A stretch of 12,901 nt of DNA, from positions 1-12,901 of the forward strand of contig CAZSRC010000022.1 of assembly GCA_964609365.1 (NCBI GenBank), given 5' to 3'. Below, one piece after another: positions 6,596 through 12,901 of this stretch. A program made the translations under genes and the position numbers. The DNA comes from GCA-002840305 sp964609365. GTDB lineage: Bacteria; Patescibacteriota; Patescibacteriia; Patescibacteriales; UBA12465. The notes under the pieces were generated by a model. The model saw nothing but the letters and a program-made list of their open reading frames with translations. It ran no database searches and was not told the origin of the DNA. Position 1 is the first letter of the stretch; every line of letters begins with the position of its first letter.

Positions 6596-7684
6596 ATGTT
6601 CAATATTTTATTCGTTGTTTTATTATTTTTATTAGTTTTTGCAGTGATTTATTTGATTTATATTTTTTTAAAAAATATAAAAAATAATAATTCCGATGAA
6701 AAATTACTAATATTAGCTGAAAAATTAAGTGAACTAAGTAAGCAAAACGAAAACTTACGGCAAGAACTGGATCGTAAATTGAGCGAGACTAATAAGCTTA
6801 ATCAGGAAAATTCTTATAAATCGGGGCAATTAATTCAGGGAATTAGCAATCAATCATCTAGGCTAATTTCAGAAATTACTGAAAAATTAACCAAATTAGA
6901 CGAAACCAATAAGCAGGTTATAAGTTTTTCTGAGCAATTAAATAATCTAGAAAAAGTGCTAACTAATCAGAAAAAAAGAGGAAACTTGGGAGAGGCTGGT
7001 TTAAAATTGGTTTTAGAAAATATTTTACCTCCCACTGCTTATAGATTGCAATATCAGTTTAAGGATGGTGATATGGTTGATGCTGTTATAAATACAAAGG
7101 ATGGTTTAATACCAGTAGATGCTAAGTTTTCGCTAGATAATTACAATAGAATTTTAAATGAAAATGATGCTGATAAAAAAATATCGCTAGAGAAAGATTT
7201 TAAAAATGATCTCAAAAAAAGAATTGATGAAACATCCAAATATATTCGAACAAAAGAGGGGACCCTTGATTTTGCTTTAATGTTTATTCCTGCCGAGGCC
7301 ATTTATTATGATTTATTAATAAATGAAGTTGGCGCCGTGAAGGTTAATACTAGAAGTTTGGTTGATTATGCTTATACAGAAAAAAGAGTTATAATTGTCT
7401 CTCCAACTACTTTTGCTGCTTATTTACAAACTATTTTACAAGGACTAAGGTCCCTTCAAATAGAAGAGGGAGCAAAAAATATTAGAAAAAATGTCGAGAG
7501 CCTGGGCAGACACTTACTTAGTTATGATGATTTTATGAAAAAACTAGGATCAAGTATGTCCACAACAGTTAATCATTATAATAGTGCTTATAAAGAGTTT
7601 AAAAAAATAGACAAAGATATTGCCAGAATTAGTGATAGTAAATCAGAATTAGAAGTATTAGAAATAGACAGACCTCAGATTTAA
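6596..7684 (+). CDS. rmuC: DNA recombination protein RmuC homologue
   Basis: RmuC proteins are membrane-tethered, predicted nucleases that limit DNA rearrangement; their biochemical activity is poorly defined. This 362-aa copy has an N-terminal membrane segment (3-26), a long coiled coil (about 35-125) and then the RmuC domain. The domain opens with KRGNLGEAGL (127-136). It carries the PD-(D/E)xK-like set Glu133, Asp162 and D175-x-K177 in IPVDAKFSL. The conserved IPAEAIY (231-237) and SPTTFAAYL (269-277) follow. The length is somewhat below the E. coli protein, mainly at the C terminus. It is the first gene after the gyrA terminator, and the next gene begins 9 bp after its stop. Confidence 0.92.
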   Translation: MFNILFVVLLFLLVFAVIYLIYIFLKNIKNNNSDEKLLILAEKLSELSKQNENLRQELDRKLSETNKLNQENSYKSGQLIQGISNQSSRLISEITEKLTKLDETNKQVISFSEQLNNLEKVLTNQKKRGNLGEAGLKLVLENILPPTAYRLQYQFKDGDMVDAVINTKDGLIPVDAKFSLDNYNRILNENDADKKISLEKDFKNDLKKRIDETSKYIRTKEGTLDFALMFIPAEAIYYDLLINEVGAVKVNTRSLVDYAYTEKRVIIVSPTTFAAYLQTILQGLRSLQIEEGAKNIRKNVESLGRHLLSYDDFMKKLGSSMSTTVNHYNSAYKEFKKIDKDIARISDSKSELEVLEIDRPQI

Positions 7685-7693
7685 TTTTTTAAT

Positions 7694-8596
7694 ATGACAG
7701 ATAGAAATGTTTTGAAAAAAGAAATTTTATTAACATTGGCTTATTTTGATATTTTTTCTTATCCATTAAGCTCTTTCCAAATTCTTAAATTTTTAAAAAT
7801 AAAAAGCACATATTCAGATATTTTAGATGTACTAGAGGATTTAAAAAAGGAAAATAAAATATCAGAATATAGTAGTTTTTGGTTTCTGCAGGGCAAAGAT
7901 AATTTAAGTTCAGAAAGATTTAAAAAGTTCAATTATTTCAAAAGAAAAATAAAAAAAGCCAAAAAATTTTCTTATTTAATATCTGTTCTTCCTTTTGTTA
8001 GGGCTATTTTTGTTTCAAATATAATAGGTGATCATAATTTAAAAAACTCTAGTGATATAGATTTTCTTATAATAACATCATCAAAAAGAATTTGGTTAGC
8101 CAGATTTTTTTGTACTATTATTGCTAAGTTTTTAGGCTTAAGACCAAATAAAAAGACTAAAAAAGATAAAATATGCCTAAGTTTTTATATTAGTGAAGAT
8201 GCTTTAAATCTTGAAAATCAAATTTTAAATGAAAAAGATTTTTATTTTATTTACTGGTTGTCTGGCCTAGATTTAATTTTTTCCAAAAATAATATAGATA
8301 AATTTTTTTATCAAGAAAATCAATGGATAAAAAAATATCTTCCCAATTTTAGTTTTTTTTCAAATGATTTTACTCCTCTAAGTCAAAATAAAAAATCCAA
8401 AAATTTTTTGTTATTTAATTTTTTGGAAAAAATTTTAAAGAAGCTCCAAATTAAAATTATGCCAAAAAAGTTAAGAGAGCAGTCTCAAATTAGCTCCGGC
8501 GTGATTTTAGGTGATAAGATGATAAAATTATTTTTAGAAGATAAAAGATTTTATTTTATTGAAAAATATGAAAGTATTATTAGAGAAATGGATTAA
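7694..8596 (+). CDS. nucleotidyltransferase-like protein with degenerate motif
   Basis: The 300-aa product starts with a helical, winged-helix-like region (about 1-65, ending in a strand SSFWFLQG). A minimal nucleotidyltransferase-type segment lies at about 100-130. The acidic SSDIDFLIIT (119-128) matches the second half of the hG[GS]x(n)DxD signature, with Asp121 and Asp123. The expected Gly-Ser pair is replaced: FVSNIIGD (106-113) has Asn-Ile where Gly-Ser should be. Catalysis may therefore be lost or changed. The C-terminal half is basic and aromatic, without clear membrane segments. It lies between rmuC and a polysaccharide-type membrane protein, overlapping the latter by 29 bases, so the two are probably translated together. 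The function is unknown; the nucleotidyltransferase assignment rests on this motif alone. Confidence 0.75.
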   Translation: MTDRNVLKKEILLTLAYFDIFSYPLSSFQILKFLKIKSTYSDILDVLEDLKKENKISEYSSFWFLQGKDNLSSERFKKFNYFKRKIKKAKKFSYLISVLPFVRAIFVSNIIGDHNLKNSSDIDFLIITSSKRIWLARFFCTIIAKFLGLRPNKKTKKDKICLSFYISEDALNLENQILNEKDFYFIYWLSGLDLIFSKNNIDKFFYQENQWIKKYLPNFSFFSNDFTPLSQNKKSKNFLLFNFLEKILKKLQIKIMPKKLREQSQISSGVILGDKMIKLFLEDKRFYFIEKYESIIREMD

Positions 8597-9860
8597 TTAT
8601 TTATTGTATTTTTTTGTTTTTATTTTTTCCTGGCAAACAAAATTAATAATTATTCCAGCTTCAACAAACTATAATGAAATTTCGCTATATTTAAATTATT
8701 TGGCTTTAGTTCTATTTTTAATTATAGTTATTTTTTATTTTTTTAAATTTAATTATCAAAACTTTAAAGATAATTTTTCTTTTTCTTCCTATCTCTGGGC
8801 TTTAATAGCTTTGGATTTTTTTATTTTTTTTTCAATCATAGCTTCTTTAAATAAAAGTGTTTCAATTTATAAATATTTATTATTTATTCTTGTTATTGTT
8901 TCATTCTTTTTTTTAGTAGAAATTAAAAATAAATTTAATTTTAAAAAAATATTACTATCCTTTTTACTAGGTTTATCACTTCAGGCTGTTTTGGGTATTT
9001 TTCAATTTTTTAGTCAAATTGCTATAAAAAGTAAATATTTTGGCCTAGCACTTCATGATGCTAGTGTTTTGGGCGCCTCTGTTATAGAGAGCTCTGGAGG
9101 TAGATTTATTAGGTCTTATGGCGGGTTGGATCATCCTAATATCTTTGGGGCTTTGATGTTTTTTGCTATTATTTTTACAATTTTTTTTATTTTAAATTAT
9201 CAGCAAAAACTTTATCAAAAAATATTATCATATTTTTCTTTACTTTTATTTTCTCTAGCTTTAATTGTCTCTTTTTCTAGGTCAGCTTTTCTGGCCCTGG
9301 TGCTAGCCCTTTCTTCTCTATTTTTATTTTTTTTATTTTTCAAAAATAAAATTTTATTCAAAAGATATCTTTTTCTAATAACTATTTTATTTGTGTTTTT
9401 TATAAGTTTTTTTATTATTTTAAAACCTCTTTTTTTATCTCGACTTGATACGGGCTCTCGCTTAGAGCAAATCTCTTTAAATGAAAGAGGCTCTCAATTA
9501 AATCAGGCTACTTTTATTATTAAAGATAATTTATATTTAGGTACGGGCATTGGTGCCTATCATCAAAAATTATTAGATTTGAATCCATCCCTTCAGGCTT
9601 ATCAGGCCCAACCAGTTCATAATGTTTTTTTATTAGTTTTAGCAGAGACTGGACTTTGGTCATTTTTATTTTTTATCTTTTTTCTTTTTTTTCTAATTAA
9701 AAAAAACAGCAAAAATATATTCGCTGTCGTTATTTTTATGGGTCTTTTTGTTTTTATGTTTTTTGATCATTGGTTATGGAGTCTCCCTTTTGGTTTATTG
9801 TTTTTATTTTTTATTCTTTCTTTAACTTTTTACTTTTCTGATTTTTCTGATCAAAAATAA
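8568..9860 (+). CDS. O-antigen ligase/polymerase-type (Wzy_C) membrane protein
   Basis: This 430-aa, very hydrophobic protein has about ten to twelve membrane segments. It has the large periplasm-side loop typical of Wzy_C proteins, which join or polymerise lipid-linked glycans at the outer face of the membrane. Diagnostic stretches are GGLDHPNIFGA (185-195), SFSRSAF (235-241), and TGIGAYH (326-332) followed by the QPVHNVFL loop with His351. Candidate Phyla Radiation cells mostly lack LPS, so the acceptor may be a surface glycan or glycoprotein and not lipid A. I chose the ATG at 8568; a TTG at 8559 would add three residues. The gene overlaps the preceding one by 29 bases. Its 3' end overlaps the convergent gene 9811-10101 by 50 bases. 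Confidence 0.87.
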   Translation: MKVLLEKWINYLLYFFVFIFSWQTKLIIIPASTNYNEISLYLNYLALVLFLIIVIFYFFKFNYQNFKDNFSFSSYLWALIALDFFIFFSIIASLNKSVSIYKYLLFILVIVSFFFLVEIKNKFNFKKILLSFLLGLSLQAVLGIFQFFSQIAIKSKYFGLALHDASVLGASVIESSGGRFIRSYGGLDHPNIFGALMFFAIIFTIFFILNYQQKLYQKILSYFSLLLFSLALIVSFSRSAFLALVLALSSLFLFFLFFKNKILFKRYLFLITILFVFFISFFIILKPLFLSRLDTGSRLEQISLNERGSQLNQATFIIKDNLYLGTGIGAYHQKLLDLNPSLQAYQAQPVHNVFLLVLAETGLWSFLFFIFFLFFLIKKNSKNIFAVVIFMGLFVFMFFDHWLWSLPFGLLFLFFILSLTFYFSDFSDQK

Positions 9861-10101
9861 ATTTTTTAGTTTTCTTTTTAATAATAAAATTTTCCTGCAG
9901 ATAAATTAAATCATTTTTTATATCACTTAATATTGTTTTAATTTTTTTACTATCTTTTAATATATTGTCTTCTTGTATTAATTCCAGTATTGTTGCTAGT
10001 GTTCCAAAATAATCATTTTTTTTAATATGAAAATCAGTATCATCTTTATCGCTAATATTTAAAATGCCTTTTAATTTATTTATTTTATAAAGTTTGCTCA
10101 T
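9811..10101 (-). CDS. small basic protein of unknown function downstream of radC
   Basis: I do not recognise this 96-aa protein. It is soluble, helical and rich in Lys and Asp/Glu. Its C-terminal part from about residue 71 is strongly basic, which could suit nucleic-acid binding, though that is speculation. The ATG at 10101 is only two bases after the stop of the RadC-family gene, and this tight coupling is the main reason for accepting it. The last 16 codons and the stop lie antisense to the end of the Wzy_C-type gene. No Shine-Dalgarno sequence or terminator is visible. Confidence 0.6.
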   Translation of the reverse strand: MSKLYKINKLKGILNISDKDDTDFHIKKNDYFGTLATILELIQEDNILKDSKKIKTILSDIKNDLIYLQENFIIKKKTKKFIFDQKNQKSKKLKKE

Positions 10102-10103
10102 AG

Positions 10104-10820
10104 TTATATCAGGCTGATAAATTTATTTTTTGATATAATTATATGATCAAGTAGTTCAATTCCTAAAAGATCTCCAGATTCTTTTAGTTTTTTTGTTACC
10201 TCTAAATCATCTTCACTGGCTTTTATTATTCCAGATGGATGATTATGGGCAACTATTATAGCGCTAGCCCCATGCTCAATTGCTGGTCTAAAAACCTCTC
10301 GAGGATGAATAATATTAGCATCTATAGTTCCAATTGAAATAGTTTCACTATGAATTAATTTATAACGACTATTTAAATACAAACCCTTAAAATGTTCTTT
10401 ATTTGACTTACCTATATCTTTTAGATATTCAAAGGCTTGTTTAGCATTTCTAATAGTAATAGACCCTTGTTTTTGCTCTTTGAAAAAGCGACGACCTAAT
10501 TCAAAACAGGCTACTATCTGACATGATTTTACTAATGGTAGGCCAAATTCCTTCTCTAATTTAGTGGGGTTTTTTTCATTAATAATTGCATTTTGGCCAT
10601 ATTCTTTTAATATTCTATTACTCATATTTAAAACATCCTCCTTTTTACTGCCGGCATTTAAAATAATAGCTAAAAGTTCAGCTGAGGATAATGATTCTAC
10701 GCCAGATTTTAGCATTTTTTCTCGAGGTCTATCTTCAATCTCCCGATCTTTAATTGAAAGAATATTATATCTTTTATTACGATTGATAATTATATTATGA
10801 TTTTTAATTTGATAGCTCAT
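10104..10820 (-). CDS. radC: RadC/UPF0758-family JAB-domain protein
   Basis: The 238-aa product has the usual RadC layout. It has an N-terminal RPREKML (31-37), LSSAELLAIIL (44-54) and a helix-hairpin-helix-like segment to about 110, then a JAB/MPN+ metalloprotease-fold domain. The JAMM-type metal site is intact: E159 in SETISIG, then H192-N-H194-P-S-G and S202-x-x-D205. The length is normal for the family. Despite the name, a role in repair is not well supported experimentally; family members are often near mobile or recombination genes. Neighbouring rmuC is another recombination-associated gene but lies in a different transcription unit. The gene diverges from the M16 protease gene and is followed two bases later by the 96-aa gene. 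Confidence 0.93.
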   Translation of the reverse strand: MSYQIKNHNIIINRNKRYNILSIKDREIEDRPREKMLKSGVESLSSAELLAIILNAGSKKEDVLNMSNRILKEYGQNAIINEKNPTKLEKEFGLPLVKSCQIVACFELGRRFFKEQKQGSITIRNAKQAFEYLKDIGKSNKEHFKGLYLNSRYKLIHSETISIGTIDANIIHPREVFRPAIEHGASAIIVAHNHPSGIIKASEDDLEVTKKLKESGDLLGIELLDHIIISKNKFISLI

Positions 10821-10841
10821 ATTTTTAAATTATTTATTATA

Positions 10842-10870
10842 TTTTAATTATAGCAAATATATGATAGAAT
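10842..10870 (+). promoter_or_regulatory. possible promoter of the M16 protease gene
   Basis: TGA followed by TAGAAT (10865-10870) is an extended -10 with one mismatch. A weak TTTTAA (10842-10847) sits 17 bp upstream. It would leave a leader of about 60 nt before the ATG at 10937. Each proposed -35 overlaps or abuts the -10 of the opposite promoter. Confidence 0.45.
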
Positions 10871-10875
10871 TAAAA
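10847..10875 (-). promoter_or_regulatory. probable radC promoter with extended -10
   Basis: On the minus strand, TGC followed by TATAAT (10852 down to 10847) forms an extended -10 identical to that of the two strong promoters at the left end. The -35 position (10875 to 10870, TTTTAA) is weak, spaced 17 bp. The -10 lies 26 bases before the radC start codon. It overlaps the proposed M16 promoter on the other strand. Confidence 0.6.
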
Positions 10876-10936
10876 TAAATTATTAAATTATTTAAAAACA
10901 ATAGATTTTTGTTAATTTTTATTGTTTATTATTTTT

Positions 10937-12208
10937 ATGAAACTAAATCAAATAAAATTAAGTAATTCTTTGCCAGTTTTTTTAATTAAAATGCCCCAAT
11001 CTAAAACCGCCACCATTTTAGTGATGTGCAAAACTGGCTCCAAGTATGAAAGTAGAGAGATTTCTGGTTTGTCTCATTTTTTAGAGCACATGTTTTTTAA
11101 GGGTACAAATAAAAGACCTAATACTTTGCTTTTGTCAGCCGAATTAGATTCTATCGGAGCCGAGTTCAATGCTTTCACAGGCAAGGAGTATACTGGTTAT
11201 TATGTTAAATCACCAAAGAATAAGATTTCACTTGCAGTGGATGTTTTGAGTGATATGTTGATAAACTCCAAGTTTGATAGTGAGGAGATAGAAAGAGAAA
11301 AGGGTGTTATTATTGAAGAGATGAATATGTATGAGGATAATCCTCGTATGCATATAGAGGATGTTTTTGAAAGTTGTCTCTATGGTGATGTTCCGGCTGG
11401 TTGGGATACAATTGGTTTTAAGGAAAATATTTTAAGGTTTACTAGAGAAGATTTTGTTAGTTATTTTAATAGCCAATACGGAAGTAAAAGCATGGCTGTT
11501 TTTTTAGCAGGTAATTTCTCAGAAAAAGAAATTAAGATGACACTAGAAAAAGCTTTTGTTAAAATACCTAAAAATAATTATAAAAATAAAATTAAGGTAG
11601 TAGAAAAACAAAGTAAAGCAGCTTTAAAAATAAAAAATAAAAAAACTGATCAAATAACCATGTCTTTAGGTTTTAGAACTTTTCCTGCTAATCACAAAGA
11701 TGAAGCAGTTTTAAAATTATTGTCAGTTATTTTAGGTGGCTCTATGAGTTCTCGTTTATTTATAGAGCTTCGAGAGAGGAGGGGTTTAGCGTATTTTATT
11801 AGATCCTCTACTGAATTTTATTCTGATAGTGGTTATATAGTCGCCTCAGCTGGAGTACCAAAACCAAAATTAGAAGAATCAATTATGGTTATTTTAAATG
11901 AATTTGAAAGATTAAAATATGAATTAGTTAGCCCCAAGGAATTAAAAAAAGCCAAAGATTTATTAGCTGGTAAAATTGTTGTGGGAATGGAAGGCACTGA
12001 TGATTTTGCTTCTTGGTATGGACAGCAGTTTGCAAATAGAAATAAATTTTTATCACCAGAAGAAACTTTGAGATCTTTTAAAAAAGTTTCAGCACAAGAT
12101 ATCCAGAGAGTAGCTAAGAAATTATTTAATAATAATGGATTAAATTTAGCTATTATTGGAGATATTAAAGATAGTAAAAAAATATCTAATATTTTAAAGA
12201 TAAAATAA
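10937..12208 (+). CDS. M16-family zinc metalloprotease
   Basis: The 423-aa product belongs to the processing-peptidase branch of M16 (insulinase/pitrilysin clan). The inverted zinc motif HxxEH is present as H47-F-L-E50-H51. The third ligand Glu128 lies 76 residues further, in GVIIEEMNMYEDNP, exactly the family spacing. The second, non-catalytic half contains LRERRGLAYFIRSS, the usual substrate-binding segment. One polypeptide of about 420 residues is the usual size for bacterial single-unit forms, which dimerise into a clamshell. There is no signal peptide, so it should be cytosolic. Substrates are probably unfolded or short peptides. The ATG at 10937 is preferred over a TTG at 10922 that would add five residues. 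No terminator is visible before the next promoter. Confidence 0.93.
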   Translation: MKLNQIKLSNSLPVFLIKMPQSKTATILVMCKTGSKYESREISGLSHFLEHMFFKGTNKRPNTLLLSAELDSIGAEFNAFTGKEYTGYYVKSPKNKISLAVDVLSDMLINSKFDSEEIEREKGVIIEEMNMYEDNPRMHIEDVFESCLYGDVPAGWDTIGFKENILRFTREDFVSYFNSQYGSKSMAVFLAGNFSEKEIKMTLEKAFVKIPKNNYKNKIKVVEKQSKAALKIKNKKTDQITMSLGFRTFPANHKDEAVLKLLSVILGGSMSSRLFIELRERRGLAYFIRSSTEFYSDSGYIVASAGVPKPKLEESIMVILNEFERLKYELVSPKELKKAKDLLAGKIVVGMEGTDDFASWYGQQFANRNKFLSPEETLRSFKKVSAQDIQRVAKKLFNNNGLNLAIIGDIKDSKKISNILKIK

Positions 12209-12217
12209 TAAAAATTA

Positions 12218-12245
12218 TTGACTCTCTCCGGGGGGGGTGTATAAT
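12218..12245 (+). promoter_or_regulatory. promoter with G8 tract in its spacer (candidate phase-variable)
   Basis: TTGACT (12218-12223) matches the -35 consensus at five of six bases and TATAAT (12240-12245) is a perfect -10. The 16-bp spacer consists of CTCTCC, eight G residues (12230-12237) and TG. The promoter begins 10 bases after the M16 stop and faces a signal-peptide gene. One more G would give the optimal 17-bp spacing, and one fewer gives 15 bp, which should be weak. Confidence 0.7.
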
Positions 12246-12348
12246 TGTAATATAAATTAGATATTTAATTGATATAAGCGATTGAATAATATATAATATA
12301 GATATAAATAAATAATTAATTAAATATAATAAATAATAATAAAGAATA

Positions 12349-12372
12349 TTATATTATTTTTTAATAATATAA
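12349..12372. repeat. inverted repeat, 10-bp arms
   Basis: TTATATTATT (12349-12358) and AATAATATAA (12363-12372) are perfect inverted arms around TTTT. Being made only of A-T pairs, the hairpin is weak in RNA, and there is no T-tract to make it a terminator. Confidence 0.6.
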
Positions 12373-12385
12373 ATAATTAAATTAT

Positions 12386-12422
12386 ATATATAATATATAT
12401 AAACATATATAATATATATAAA
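12386..12422. repeat. two 18-bp direct repeats
   Basis: ATATATAATATATATAAA occurs exactly at 12386-12403 and again at 12405-12422, separated by a single C. Each unit contains TATAAT-like hexamers, so extra -10 elements or a protein-binding site are possible. In such AT-rich DNA part of the similarity may be low complexity. Confidence 0.7.
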
Positions 12423-12428
12423 AATAAT

Positions 12429-12901
12429 ATGAAAAAATCTTTCTCTCCGAGATCCTTGGCTCTCTCAATCATAGCCATCTCTCTTCTAGCTATCATAATA
12501 ATATTAACTACTACCTCCTCTAAAGCCAGTTCTCCTCTAGGAACTAGACTATCAGGTAAAATACTATTACAAGTAGAAGATAATGGTAAAGCCTGGTACG
12601 TATCTGCCGATAATGATAATCAAAGAATCTATCTAGGCTCTCCAGCTGAAGCCCATTGTCTAATGAAGACATTAGGATTAGGTATATCCAATAATGATCT
12701 AAATAGATATCTAAATACTAATACTAATAAATTCCCAACTAGATTATCAGGTAAAATACTTCTAGCTGTAGAAAAAAACGGAGAAGCCTATTATATTAAT
12801 CCTGACAACCTAAAAGGATATTATCTAGGAAGACCAATAGACGCATTAAAGCTAATGAGAGAATTATCATTAGGTATTACTAATACTAATTTAAATACTA
12901 T
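12429..12901 (+). CDS. secreted tandem-repeat surface protein (partial, runs off the window)
   Basis: The frame is open from the ATG at 12429 to the window end (157 complete codons). Residues 1-33 form a signal peptide: basic MKKSFSPR, a hydrophobic core at 10-28 and a probable cleavage site after SKA (31-33). Two repeats follow, at about 40-94 and 105-157, joined by an Asn/Thr-rich linker; the period is 65 residues. Each repeat starts RLSGKILL, continues with VExNGxAxY, has YLGxP in the middle and ends LGI(S/T)N. Similar segments occur, from memory, in predicted surface proteins of Patescibacteria; I cannot name a function. The N terminus may instead stay uncleaved as an anchor. Codons favour CTA and ATA where neighbours prefer TTA and ATT. 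No Shine-Dalgarno sequence is visible. Expression may depend on the G-tract promoter at 12218. Confidence 0.85.
   Translation, partial: MKKSFSPRSLALSIIAISLLAIIIILTTTSSKASSPLGTRLSGKILLQVEDNGKAWYVSADNDNQRIYLGSPAEAHCLMKTLGLGISNNDLNRYLNTNTNKFPTRLSGKILLAVEKNGEAYYINPDNLKGYYLGRPIDALKLMRELSLGITNTNLNT

Larger units (their letters stand above)
12246..12428 (+). other. A/T-only leader of the repeat-protein gene
   Basis: About 183 bases contain only a handful of G or C residues and no open frame of note. Within it are a 10-bp inverted repeat with a TTTT loop (12349-12372) and an 18-bp tandem direct repeat (12386-12422). It would be the 5' untranslated leader of the gene at 12429, far longer than the roughly 70-nt leaders elsewhere in the window. 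No Shine-Dalgarno sequence precedes the ATG. Confidence 0.6.

Noticed and set aside
10564..10800. Plus-strand open frame of 78 codons opposite radC
   Set aside because: It is the antisense of the conserved N-terminal part of the RadC-family gene and has no independent support.
12204..12219. AATAAT/ATTATT hairpin as terminator of the M16 gene
   Set aside because: The stem is six A-T pairs only, overlaps the stop codon and has no following T-tract.
12223..12449. Repeated TCTCTCCG at 12223-12230 and 12442-12449 as a regulatory pair
   Set aside because: Only eight bases match, and the second copy is inside the signal-peptide coding sequence; chance is sufficient.
1..12901. CRISPR arrays, tRNA or rRNA genes, insertion sequences
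   Set aside because: I found no regularly spaced repeats, cloverleaf-like or rRNA-like sequence, transposase gene, or terminal inverted repeats with target duplications.

Overview
This AT-rich window most likely comes from a member of the Candidate Phyla Radiation (Patescibacteria, Parcubacteria-like). That placement rests on the gene set and style (gyrA, an enlarged ndk, rmuC, a RadC-family gene, an M16 peptidase, a Wzy_C-type membrane protein, several orphan membrane proteins) and on a C-terminal neighbour with a tandem surface-type repeat that I associate from memory with Patescibacteria. No marker such as 16S rRNA is present, so this is inference. UGA works as a stop: one gene ends in TGA and an intrinsic terminator follows at once. 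This argues against the UGA=Gly code of Gracilibacteria.

Region A (1-2014) holds two monocistronic genes of unrecognised function. One is a coiled-coil membrane protein with an Asp-Phe repeat tail (166-639); the other is a secreted beta-rich protein (848-1969). Each has its own near-consensus sigma70-type promoter, and the two promoters are identical over 32 bp. Each also has a strong Shine-Dalgarno sequence and its own intrinsic terminator. They look like a pair of highly expressed cell-surface genes.

Region B (2029-6538) is an operon: MBL-fold hydrolase, nucleoside diphosphate kinase, small membrane protein, then gyrA. It runs from an extended -10 promoter to a terminator. Region C (6563-9860) is rmuC, a degenerate nucleotidyltransferase-like protein and an O-antigen ligase/polymerase-type membrane protein. 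This set overlaps tail to tail with a minus-strand pair, the RadC-family gene and a 96-aa orphan (10820-9811). The RadC-family gene and the M16 zinc protease (10937-12208) diverge from overlapping predicted promoters.

Region D (12209-12901) is the most unusual. A promoter carries a run of eight G residues between -35 and -10, in a genome where such runs should be very rare. It is followed by a leader of about 180 bases made almost only of A and T, with direct and inverted repeats. The leader leads into a truncated gene for a signal-peptide protein with tandem repeats. This is the layout of a phase-variable surface-protein promoter. It is an inference from layout and needs population data.

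Only the two region A genes have clear Shine-Dalgarno sequences; every other start is preceded by A/T-rich sequence without one.
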